From positions 1-17,904 of the forward strand of contig JAUCNG010377815.1 of the NCBI GenBank assembly GCA_032353305.1: a stretch of DNA of 17,904 bases, in the 5' to 3' direction. Below the pieces are notes generated by a model, which saw only the letters and a program-made list of their open reading frames with translations, searched no databases and had not been told where the DNA came from. The DNA comes from Cephalothrix spiralis. Lineage: Eukaryota > Nemertea > Palaeonemertea > Archinemertea > Cephalotrichidae. Of this stretch, positions 1 to 8,181 are shown piece after piece (position 1 is the stretch's first letter; every line of letters starts with the position of its first letter). The translations under genes were made by a program, and so were the position numbers.

Positions 1-90
1 TTGGTGATGATAAGTTACAGCTTGTGGCCCAGATAATTGAACATATTGAGAATCGATCAAGACAATTGGAACAAGACCTGGAGAATTTAG
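1..90 (+). CDS. ING1: Inhibitor of growth protein (ING1/ING2 type), internal exon, 5' partial
   Basis: This is the 3' end of an exon encoding the tail of the N-terminal ING domain. ING1/ING2 proteins dock histone acetyltransferase or Sin3/HDAC complexes onto H3K4me3 chromatin in the nucleus. The reading frame starts at base 3 and gives 29 complete residues beginning GDDKLQLVAQIIEHIENRSR, an amphipathic helix like the ING1 segment that precedes its linker. The exon ends in phase 1 at base 90, directly before a GTATGT donor. The first base of the split codon joins the exon at 1211, giving Asp. The start codon and most of the coiled-coil domain lie upstream of the window. The frame was chosen by homology remembered from the family and by phase agreement with the next exon. 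A search with the joined product would distinguish ING1 from ING2; most invertebrates have one gene corresponding to both. Confidence 0.85.
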
Positions 91-785
91 GTATGTATTA
101 ATAATGTGGACAGCATCCTTTTCCACGTATCCTGACCAAGCTATCCTGCATGTGCCTGATGAGATCCTACCCCTATATCATCTTGTCCCCAATGCCAGTC
201 TCGATTATATCTCAACTAACCAATTGGATATTGTAGCTAAACAAAAATCCAAGAGCTCTGCGAGGATAATGCTCCTATATATGAGACATAACTTTATTAA
301 GAAAAAGGGAATACATCTTTCCCAGGACACTTATTATTTTTTGAAGTCAAAACATTAATACCTCAGCAATAGGATTTTATCATATCTTGTTGTCTAATCC
401 TTAGAATGATGTAACACAAATACAATTCAATTTTTGGATTTAAGGTATTGCGGTAGTCTTTAAACGAAATTTAACAAGTCACTGATTTTAAGACCTATAA
501 AAGGAGTTTCAATGTCATTATCTATAAAGTCACTTAATATGATGAGTATTTCTCAGTTCTAAGTGACATGGACTTTTTCAATGTTTAATTTTTACAAATG
601 TATCGGAATAGTTCAAGAACTATATTTTCATTCTTGGAATATATACATAAACCAGGTATTTGGTTGGTGACAATCCACGATATAGGTTCTAATGTGTTTG
701 TTCTACGATCTAACCTTCATAAACACAGAATTTATCAAATTTCTCCTGCTTGCACAAGCTACACGATTTATTAACTTATTGTGAG

Positions 786-1027
786 GGCGTCAGATGACTG
801 GCTCAAATAGACACAGACGGCCCGCTTTATGAGCATTAACTCTTAGGCCTAGGCCCAAAGGGAGGGACAACGTCTCACTCCACGTATGTATCCTTGGGCC
901 GAGACACGAAGGAAGAAGTGTACGCTGAAGAACATGCCCAAGGTTCTTCCCGATGGAAAGTAGTGTCGAACCCGGAACATCTGGATTCAAAGACTGACTC
1001 TCTACCACTTTGCCACCACCGAGGCGC
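786..1027 (-). mobile_element. tRNA-derived SINE-like retroposon
   Basis: Read on the - strand, the element begins GCCTCGGTGGTGGCAAAGTG, which resembles a tRNA 5' half. A polymerase III A box (TGGCAAAGTGG, 1005-1015) is followed at tRNA-like spacing by a B box (GGGTTCGACAC, 963-973). About 170 bp of unrelated, relatively GC-rich body follows and ends near an AT-rich tail at about 786. This head-body-tail order is the standard plan of tRNA-derived SINEs. The cloverleaf is degenerate, so it is not a functional tRNA. Exact ends and target duplications were not resolved. Open frames on both strands here are by-products of the GC-rich body. Confidence 0.65.
963..1015 (-). promoter_or_regulatory. 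Internal Pol III promoter (A and B boxes) of the SINE
   Basis: The A box TGGCAAAGTGG lies at 1005-1015 and the B box GGGTTCGACAC at 963-973, both read on the - strand. The B box keeps the GGTTCGA core. Spacing matches a tRNA D-arm to T-arm distance. Activity is inferred, not shown. Confidence 0.55.
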
Positions 1028-1210
1028 CCACGTATTCTTACATTTTCCCCATTTGTGGAGGTTCGCTATAGTATTTAGAGTCTTCGAAGCAGAGTTATTG
1101 AGAAACTTTCACACTCTTGATAGAATCCTTCTATTTGAAAGCTGAAATTCACTCGCCATTTAGCCCCATGTATATTTTATGATGTGAATATGACTCTTTT
1201 TATTTCAAAG

Positions 1211-1419
1211 ACCCAACTGCTGGAAAAGAGAACGATAAAGAACACATACACGAAGCTCCACCTCCAAAAGTATCAGTTGCTAAGCAGCAACAGCAGCAGC
1301 AACAACAACAAGAAGAAAAGGTTGTTCAACAACAAACCAAAAATCCTGAAAAATCAGGAAAACGCCAGCGTCGCCAAAGGCAACATCATGACGCATTTCA
1401 AAAAGAAGAGGATAAAAAG
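1211..1419 (+). CDS. ING1: Inhibitor of growth protein, linker exon with Gln run and basic stretch
   Basis: This exon encodes the flexible linker between the ING domain and the PHD finger. The first two bases complete an Asp codon with base 90, and 69 full codons follow, ending in phase 0 before a GTAAGT donor. A run of nine Gln residues encoded by mixed CAG and CAA occupies roughly residues 25-33, so the coding run is interrupted rather than pure CAG. A second short QQQ follows. The segment SGKRQRRQRQ matches the position and composition of the basic KRSRRQR-like nuclear-localisation part of ING1/2 proteins. The linker is low-complexity, so identity rests on the basic motif and on phase continuity with the flanking exons. 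No residue here is catalytic. Confidence 0.85.
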
Positions 1420-2716
1420 GTAAGTCAATCACTTACATTATTTGAGATCAGGTTATTAATGGTGTGCAAATGCTTTGGACTTTAGAGTTTTTAGCCTATT
1501 ATAAGTAAACGGAAGGTTTAGCTATATCATGCCAAAAGTTAATAATAATATGGGATGCGTATATTTTGCAGTTAACATTTTTTTTGCACATAATTTGTGG
1601 AAAAATATCACTTAAGTCTTTTTTTTTTAATTTTTGTCATTTCTAAATTACCGGAAGTGTTTAGAGAATATTTATTTAATGGTTTGGGAATGATCAGCTG
1701 ATCTTGCTTATGCATTAAATAAAAAAATTCTAAAAAATAAAGCCTTTGTTACCAGTAATTAAGAAATTACAAAATTAAAAAAAAAAGTCTTAATTGATAT
1801 TTTTTACCAGGCCCGCGTGATTGTTTTTTCTGAATTCTTGTTGACATTCATTTTATGTGCAAAACAAATTTCAGTCAAATATTCAAATGTTAACTGCAAA
1901 ATGTGGTCTCCTAATGTACAAAAAACTGCGATTTTTGCGATATATTTAAACAATTGAAATTACCTAGGCTTTAGGTTCTTAATATATCCTAAAAATATAC
2001 GGATCCCATATTATTATTAACTTTTGGCATGATATAGCTAAACGTAACCCTTTCGTTTACTTATAATAGGCTAAAAACTCAGTGGTCTTAAAGAATTTGC
2101 ACACCACTGTATATTAAATTTTAAACATCAGCCTACTATTCAGTGTGGTATAAATGGTTAATACGGTGCGTCAAAATCTCAAAAACCTCCGTTTAACCTA
2201 CCTTTGTTTCAGCAAAACTACATTCCGCCGACCGCAGCATATCAAAGGAGCTCTACTGTACGCAGAGCCGAAGCTTCAAGCTCCTATCTTTATTGCATGT
2301 GTCTTAATTCGTACGTTCACCAATGCTTATATCGCGAAATATCACTGAAATTTCAATAATTGGTGTATACGTATACATTTGTATTACTTAAGTTGATCAA
2401 AGCTTGAATACATCTATTAATATCAGGAAAACGCAACTACGGTTCCACACACCTTAACGCCATATTGGTTATTAGTGTTTATGTCTTCAAAAAATGTTGA
2501 CCGGACTTGACCCTTATTTCGAACGACAGTTTCACAGATGCTGTAATACATTTCGCAAAAAAAATCCTCTGATATTTTGAAATACTCATCCCAAAAATTG
2601 ATACTTTGTAAATTTTTGCTGCGAATTATTTTCAAACCCCACCCCCTTTTTCTCCAAATTATTGAAATAAAAAAATATATATATTCTCAAAACAAATTTT
2701 CTTTTTTCTGTTTCAG
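1420..2716 (+). other. Intron between ING linker exon and PHD exon
   Basis: The intron runs from GTAAGT to a strong polypyrimidine tract and TTTCAG. It contains a foldback element at 1456-2109, a short more GC-rich stretch with two overlapping open frames (2162-2359), a GTATACGTATAC palindrome near 2365, and otherwise AT-rich sequence. Confidence 0.85.
1456..2109. mobile_element. Foldback MITE with about 115-bp terminal inverted repeats
   Basis: The left arm (1456-1568) and right arm (1991-2109) are near-complete reverse complements. Shared blocks include TTTTTAGCCTATTATAAGTA, TAGCTATATCATGCCAAAAG and TTAATAATAATATGGGAT. A further 16-bp perfect inverted pair, ATTTTGCAGTTAACAT (1563-1578) against 1887-1902, shows that the left arm continues inward while the right arm is interrupted by about 85 bp. 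The right terminus reads CAGTGGTGTGCAAA followed by TA, in the style of Tc1/mariner ends; the left terminus has diverged. No transposase frame is present, so the element is non-autonomous. It is fixed inside an ING intron. Confidence 0.85.
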
Positions 2717-3037
2717 GATGATAATAAGGATAAAACAAAGAAGAAGAAGAAGCGTAAGATGAAAAAGGAGGATAAAGGAAATTCACCTATTGATAGTACA
2801 CCAATTGATCCTGATGAGCCTTTATACTGTTTATGCCAGCAAGTTTCTTACGGTGAAATGATAGGGTGTGACAATGATGACTGTGAAATTGAGTGGTTTC
2901 ATTTTAATTGCGTCAACCTTTCGACTAAACCAAAAGGAAAGTGGTTCTGTCCGAATTGTCGAGGTGATAAGCCCACAGTTATGCGAAAGGACAAAAAGAA
3001 AACACACCATCCCGAGCATATGCGTCATGACACGTGA
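2717..3037 (+). CDS. ING1: Inhibitor of growth protein, terminal exon with PHD finger and stop
   Basis: This exon gives 106 residues and a TGA stop. Order: a Lys-rich NLS (about residues 4-17), the acidic/Pro spacer ending [10 protein letters not shown], then a full C4HC3 PHD finger at 2828-2959. Counting from the Met at 2759, zinc ligands are C24, C26, C37, C42, H48, C51, C64 and C67. The aromatic-cage and groove residues known from ING2 to bind H3K4me3 are present as Y23, S30 and W46, in YCLC, QVSYGEM and IEWFHF. A short Lys/His-rich tail follows, in the place of the ING1/2 polybasic region that binds phosphoinositides. ING3/4/5 lack that region, which supports the ING1/ING2 class. The exon enters in phase 0 from the linker exon. 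The internal Met at 2759 is not the start. A shadow frame on the other strand is spurious. Confidence 0.96.
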   Translation, partial: DDNKDKTKKKKKRKMKKEDKGNSPIDSTPIDPDEPLYCLCQQVSYGEMIGCDNDDCEIEWFHFNCVNLSTKPKGKWFCPNCRGDKPTVMRKDKKKTHHPEHMRHDT

Positions 3038-3241
3038 CATTGAGTTATTTCATGTTGTGTATATTATTTGTGTGACTATCTCATGATGGCATGTGCCAAA
3101 TTGTGCCTCCAATAATTCCTATAAAAAGATCAAGATTCTGCTACAGTCTATTTCATGAAAACCTGCTATGTTTCATATATTTTCAAACTAAAAATTCACA
3201 AAAATATGTTCGTGACTTGTGAAAGATGGCATGACTCATTA

Positions 3242-3387
3242 TCGTCAAGGCTTTTTCAAAATGTCGTGATGAATTTGCTGTCGTCGAGGCTTTTTCAAAA
3301 TGTCGTGATGGAATTTGCTGTCGTCAAGGAATTTTCAAAATGTCGTGATGGAATTTGCTGTCGTCAAGGCTTTTTCAAGATGTCGGG
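3242..3387. repeat. 40-bp minisatellite, about 3.7 copies
   Basis: Units start at 3242, 3281, 3321 and 3361 with TCGTCAAGG or TCGTCGAGG and continue with TTTTTCAAAATGTCGTGATG and a GAATTTGCTG end. The first unit is 39 bp because one G is missing; the next two are 40 bp; the last is partial. The 94-codon open frame across it is a product of the repeat. Confidence 0.92.
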
Positions 3388-3510
3388 AAATATTTTCGGA
3401 CTAGAAGCCACTTATTTGTCATCAGAATTGTGTATCTGATCATAGAAAATCTTACATGTTAGTCAAAATCTAGAATTTCCTATATTTTAACAACATTACA
3501 TGCCTCACAG

Positions 3511-3920
3511 TTCTCCTATTTTAGGATATCCTAAAATATGTCCATTCCTCCTTAAATCTCCTAAAATATGACCATTTCTTCTAAAATCTATTTGATGATG
3601 GTTTAAAAGGTGTCAAAAATGTAATCGCCTCGCTTCGCTCGGCTTAAGATTTCATCATTTAAGTTTATTTGTGTTTACAAAGGCGCGGGACAAAAATTAA
3701 GAACCTTATTATGGTTAGAGTCTCATAATTAATTATATGCACAGATTATATTGAAATGCAAAAATATTTTGTTTGTAGTAAAGGAAAGTTAATAGAAAAT
3801 CCACTCATATTATCATAAAATCTCATAATTTGCTAGAAAATCTCCTAAAATATTGCCTGAAAATCTCCTAAAATATTGCTCAAAAATCTTCTAAAATCTC
3901 CTAAAATCCTAAAATTGAGA
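3511..3920. repeat. Interspersed TCTCCTAAAATAT motif cluster with palindrome
   Basis: At least eight copies of CTCCTAAAAT or CTTCTAAAAT variants occur, in two clumps near 3511-3600 and 3830-3915. A perfect 22-bp palindrome centred on GGATATCC spans 3517-3538. Spacing is irregular, so this is a degenerate low-complexity array and not a tidy satellite. Confidence 0.6.
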
Positions 3921-4305
3921 TAGCAAAAATAACTGTGAGGCCTGTCAATCATATTCTTTCATTTTCCTATTTTTACGAGATGATTGGCACATGCCATCAT
4001 GCTATTTAGTAATGACGTAAAAATCGTGTTATTATTATGAAGTATTTTAGATCAACATCTTTGATGAATTGAGTATTATTCTTGTACTGCCACTTTGATT
4101 GCATTTTTGAAGTATTCTTGATCTTTATTTTTCTCGTTTCCGTGAGTCGGAATTCAATTCAAAATGAGTACCGGTAGGTTTAGTCTGTTTTAAAGGAACT
4201 TGGTATACTGCCACAAAATCACGTCGCCTTAAGGGACAATTGGGATGAAAAAAGTGACTTCAAGTGAATTTTAAGAGCTTTTAATATCGAAAATTAAATA
4301 TTAAT

Positions 4306-4650
4306 GGTTCATGCGAAATGGTCATTAAAATTCTCCAAAAAACATATTAAATTTATTTCTCTGGTATAACAAATAATTAAAAACGTATTATAATCTATTT
4401 TTACTGGCATTGCATGCAAAAACGCAAAGAAAAAAACAATTTTACAAATTTTTATTTCATAGAATTATTCTGTGTATTCATACGGAATACAAAGTAAAAT
4501 TGTTTTTTCTTAGAGTTTTTACATGCAACTAAAAAAATGGATTAAAATAAGTTTTTAATTATTTGTTATACATGTACCAGAAAAATATATTTAATATGAT
4601 TTTGGGGGAATTTTAATGACCAATCGCATTTCGTCATTTTCGAATGAACC
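4306..4650. mobile_element. Hairpin (foldback) MITE, arms about 140-155 bp
   Basis: The left arm 4306-4445 and the right arm 4494-4650 are reverse complements along nearly their full length, separated by a loop of about 48 bp. Shared blocks include GGTCATTAAAATTC, CATATTAAAT, TATAACAAATAATTAAAAAC and AACAATTTTAC. Both ends read GGTTCAT inward. The right arm is a little longer owing to small insertions. No coding capacity exists. Left and right arms differ at scattered sites, so the copy is not recent. Confidence 0.88.
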
Positions 4651-6376
4651 CGATTTGAGAAAATATATTTGCTACACTGCATATAATTCAAGGATTTATG
4701 ATACTTATTCTGTAGGCTAATTTTGTTGAAGTATACCCAGGCCCTCATTTGTCAAATCTATTTAGATAACTTTGTCTTGAAAATTATGATCATAATATAA
4801 AGATTTATTTGGTAATTATGAGGTAATCGATTACTACTCATTTTGGTTACGTCATCGTTATGATGACATATATCAAAAAATAAACCCGGTATTCTTGTAT
4901 AACTATATTACAGTATAGACACTGCCATTGTGAAATTATTGCAATAATACATCTATTCATGATCCATTTAATTTCAAGAGTATGTAAATGGGTATTCTCA
5001 ATCCATGTCACAAACTGATAAACCACGATCTGGCTATATTTCCAATGTTGCATATTGGGGAGAATTTTAAATTCAGTTTTTAGGAAAACCGAATGCTATT
5101 AAACCGAACGTATTGCAAAATAATCGAATGTACATCAGTTCTTGGCTAGCCAGATTTATTAGTTTGTGGTGAATTGCCAATATCCTATGTAAGTAGATGT
5201 TTTGAGATCCATTGGTCATTTTTATGATTCATAAATTGGGATAGGTGATAGCAAAATGAGTAATTTTAGCACCAAAAAAAATTTCAATCTGAATATAATA
5301 TATTCTAGAATTTATTACCTTTTTAATTCTCCATTAAAAAGCAATGGTCGTAATCATAATCTCATAGACACAGACTGTCGTTTATCCAGGTTAAACGAGT
5401 CCATCAGGTGCTGCCACCTGGTGAAGGATATGTGGTAATAATAATTTAGTCCGTGTCTATTATGTTTTATTAAATTTGAAATAGATAAAATAGACTTCTG
5501 TTTACATGATTAATTCTATAAAAGTATTTTAGTTTTTAATACTTGACAGTATTTCATAAAATTTACGTTAAAAAATATTTTTTTTTTAAATATTTGTTAA
5601 ATTAGAACCTCGTCTTAAAAATGCCTCGATTCACCAGGAGGCGGTATTTCTAATCTAACACAATATTATTCCATGGTGCACTGTCGGATCATAAATTGCT
5701 CCTCGTTTTGTTATCTCCAGTCACAATTGTCATAATTACATAGTGCATTTCATTTCATTTGTACATAAAGTGTAAATATTATGTAAGAATAACCTGTAGT
5801 CGAACATTACTGTATAATAGTTTTTTTTAATATTCTTTATATACATGTATATTCTGTATTCCTAGTTAAATGATTTATGTACAAAATAATGATTTAAGAA
5901 TGACGTGCACATACAGTGTATGCCTAAAAAATGTCAATGAATACCATGTGTTATGAAAAATGTTAAAGGTTCATGCTCATCAGTTTTCATAACTGTTTGG
6001 GTAAAAAAAAATCTATCCTTCCCCTTTCGAGACGGTCGCATGGACAGGACAGTTAAGTTATCAAACTGCGAATGCGCGATTCGAAAACAACAGCAGATTA
6101 TTGTAGATAAGGGACGTACTATTTCTAAATGTTGGTAATACATTTATATAGTCTTAATTCAGCGATTAATTAGATATTGGTTTTCTTAAAATGTCATAAA
6201 TTCACAATTTTGGAACTCATAATATCTTGGCACGTTCTGATTTAAGGCTTTTTAAATGTATAACCATGATCCGATATAAATATCATCATTATCTTTTATA
6301 TGCCGCTGTAATTATTTTTATCCGCTGCATGATCTCGAAATCTGTTCCGACAGATTTGATTTTTTTATCTTGGAAG
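4651..6376. other. AT-rich intergenic stretch without a recognised gene
   Basis: I see no credible coding frame here. Small structures only: an imperfect inverted pair ATAGACACAGACT (5364-5376) against 5448-5460, with a CAGGTG-CTGC-CACCTG hairpin between them at 5405-5420, and a stem at 5595-5659 pairing GTTAAATTAGAA with TTCTAATCTAAC. Confidence 0.6.
5364..5460. repeat. Small imperfect inverted repeat with inner hairpin
   Basis: The 13-bp outer arms differ at one position. The inner perfect 6-bp stem CAGGTG/CACCTG has a 4-nt loop, and a further GTTTA/TAAAC stem lies to its left. It may be a tiny MITE remnant. Confidence 0.45.
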
Positions 6377-6611
6377 CTATAGTCCGTCTCAAGACCAAAA
6401 AGCCAATTTTCATCTATTCACTTTTTGTACTAAGATCAGCCCTCGCAAAGGATACATTGTTGTTCCATTATTATATCGCAAACGATTGAATGCTTTAAAT
6501 CGTCGCGAGGTCAACTGCATCTTGATACTCGAGGTATATGATGATTCGCGCAAAGCTCCTGGCCATTCAAAATTATCTGATATTGGCCTTTTGGTCTTGA
6601 GACCGACTATA
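6377..6611. mobile_element. Small TA-flanked MITE, TIR TATAGTCsGTCTCAAGACC
   Basis: The left end 6377-6407 and right end 6582-6610 are reverse complements apart from about two mismatches, covering TAGTC, GTCTCAAGACCAAAA and GCCAAT. The terminal TA on each side is consistent with the TA target duplication of Tc1/mariner-type elements. The 235-bp body has no coding capacity. Confidence 0.75.
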
Positions 6612-6977
6612 ACAGGGTACAGAAAGCGGTTCTGAAAACTGGAGATAGATATTAAAAATATTGTTAACTCTTCAAAAATAAATATTTTGTCGGTCGATTT
6701 TAGAGAGAGTTTTTCAAAGATATATATTTAATGTAGCCTCTGTATGCAAAGCTATATCATCAAATTGTCGTAAAATCTTCATTCATTTAACAAAACAAGG
6801 TTTTATAAATAAAATGACAAACATTTATTTAAAAATTTCACCATTATATTTTATGCATGCAAAAATGTAGCAAGGATATCGTCCCCTATATAGACCGATG
6901 CAGCCTTCCAATTTCATGGGGTCATTCATTCCGATCCTCTACGTTATTTGAATACTTATCGTATTCACCTATTAAAA

Positions 6978-7077
6978 GTGAATAAGTATTCATGGTGAAT
7001 AAGTATTCATAGTGAATAAGTATTCATAGTGAATAAGTATTCATAGTGAATAAGTATTCATAGTGAATAAGTATTCA
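6978..7077. repeat. 17-bp tandem array, 5.9 copies
   Basis: Units GTGAATAAGTATTCATA start at 6978, 6995, 7012, 7029, 7046 and 7063, identical apart from one base in the first. Each unit carries TGAATA and TATTCA arms two bases apart, so each can form a tiny stem. A diverged inverted copy (GAATACTTATCGTATTCACC) precedes the array near 6950. Confidence 0.95.
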
Positions 7078-7104
7078 AATTACGATGCTATTAGAACGTA
7101 GTGA

Positions 7105-7253
7105 TGTTTCGGTTTAGTAATCTTTAGGAACGAGGTTGCATAAAGAGCTCCAGTTCGCAACAATCTAGTACTATTTTAACTAGTGCCCTTTCCCTATTAT
7201 CGCTTATGCTGAGTTAGCGTTACAACGACTTTCCTGATTACTAAACCGAAATG
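7105..7253. mobile_element. Short MITE with 16-bp perfect inverted ends
   Basis: TTTCGGTTTAGTAATC (7107-7122) is the exact reverse complement of 7236-7251, and weaker similarity (AGGAA and GTTG blocks) continues inward. The body is about 145 bp and non-coding. It lies just after the 17-bp array. Confidence 0.6.
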
Positions 7254-7618
7254 TTGCTTTAACCGGTTAAAAATTATGAACCGGTCAATTTAATTATTAC
7301 TCTGAAAATTAAGAGCTAGTGGTGCGTCCCCAAGATCCTAGTTCCTAATCGCGTGGGCTAACCGAATATCAATTTTTTTATATAAACTCTATGTCCGCAG
7401 AGTATTTAATTATCGAATTTCGGAGAATTCAAAATTTTAACCGATCCAATCAGCGTGGTTTTTAATGCGAGAGCCCGTGAGATTAGAATGAGCATGCCTT
7501 CGCGAACATTTTTATACACGTCTCTAAAACCTATTTTTCTCAATACATGCATCTTCTATGGAGGTCAGCGCTTTTGGCTATAAAATATCTTGGAAATTGA
7601 TAAAAAGGCGATTGGACA
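7254..7618. other. Intergenic stretch, nothing recognised
   Basis: I see no coding frame, RNA gene or clear repeat. A short ACCGGTTAAAAATTATGAACCGGT inverted pair lies at about 7261-7285, written here as ACCGGTT and AACCGGT arms. Confidence 0.5.
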
Positions 7619-8181
7619 GAGGGGCAAATCACATCTGTTAATTGGTGTATAAGCAATTATTTATTATTATTTCTAATAATTCTTAAAATTATTATCACTG
7701 TACACTAAAAATGGAAGGGATTTTGAACATGAACGTTAAATAAAATTGATATTCCGCTAAATTTTCATGGGATAAACCATGCAGTTATGATGCTCCAGTT
7801 AATAAATGTATAAATATTCCACTCGACAAATTTTTCATTTCAAAGAATGTAAAATACAAATCTTGATAAAATCAGTATTGTACAATACTTGTACGGTTCA
7901 AAACTTATTGTTCAAATAAATAGTCACGCGGTTTTATAAGGCGTTTTTACGACAATAAGTTTATTGTACACTACCGATTTAATAGAGATTTGTTGTTAAT
8001 TTTTAGTTTCTTTGAGAGAGAAAAATTTGTTGTTCGGAATATTTATACATTTATTAACTGGAGCATCATAACTGGTTTATCCCATGAATAATTAGCGGAA
8101 TATCAATATTATTCAACGGTCAGGAGGGGCAAATCACATTATATATACGCACAATAAAACTGCGTGACTATTTATTTGAAC
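7619..8181. mobile_element. Nested inverted-repeat element(s) with flanking direct repeats
   Basis: Two arms of about 90 bp, 7745-7835 and 8021-8107, are reverse complements; they share TTGATATTCCGCTAA, CATGGGATAAACCA and CAGTTAATAAATGTATAAAT. A second pair, GTTCAAATAAATAGTCACGC (7910-7937) and its complement at 8154-8181, has one mismatch in 28 bp and interlocks with the first: one arm sits in the loop and the other lies outside. A 16-bp direct repeat GAGGGGCAAATCACAT flanks the first pair at 7619-7634 and 8124-8139. The arrangement suggests one element inserted in, or recombined with, another. No coding capacity is visible. Confidence 0.7.

Larger units (their letters stand above)
91..1210 (+). 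other. Intron between ING exons 1-90 and 1211-1419
   Basis: The intron starts with GTATGT and ends with TTTCAAAG, a weak but usable AG acceptor. It is about 1.1 kb. The only structure I can name is the tRNA-derived SINE at about 786-1027 on the - strand. The remainder is AT-rich without a convincing coding frame; the 84-codon frame at 104-358 has no recognisable similarity and begins just past the donor. Confidence 0.75.
3082..4001. repeat. 18-bp perfect inverted pair enclosing a 920-bp segment
   Basis: CATGATGGCATGTGCCAA at 3082-3099 is perfectly reverse-complementary to 3984-4001. Inside it, GCCTCACAGTT (3502-3512) is inverted near 3930-3940. The segment also holds the 40-bp array and the CCTAAAAT cluster. 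It begins only about 45 bp after the ING stop, so it probably forms part of that gene's 3' untranslated region. No clear target duplication or transposase is visible, so calling it a transposable element is an inference. Confidence 0.55.

Noticed and set aside
104-358. 84-codon + strand frame just after the first ING donor
   Set aside because: It begins inside the intron past a good GTATGT donor, shows no recognisable family, and the next ING exon matches the phase without it.
790-1145. Two overlapping frames of 72 and 83 codons on opposite strands
   Set aside because: They coincide with the GC-rich SINE, which explains the lack of stop codons.
3155-3439. 94-codon + strand frame after the ING stop
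   Set aside because: It is generated by the 40-bp minisatellite.
6978-7077. Regular 17-bp repeats as a CRISPR-like array
   Set aside because: The repeats are directly adjacent with no spacers, and the host is a eukaryote.
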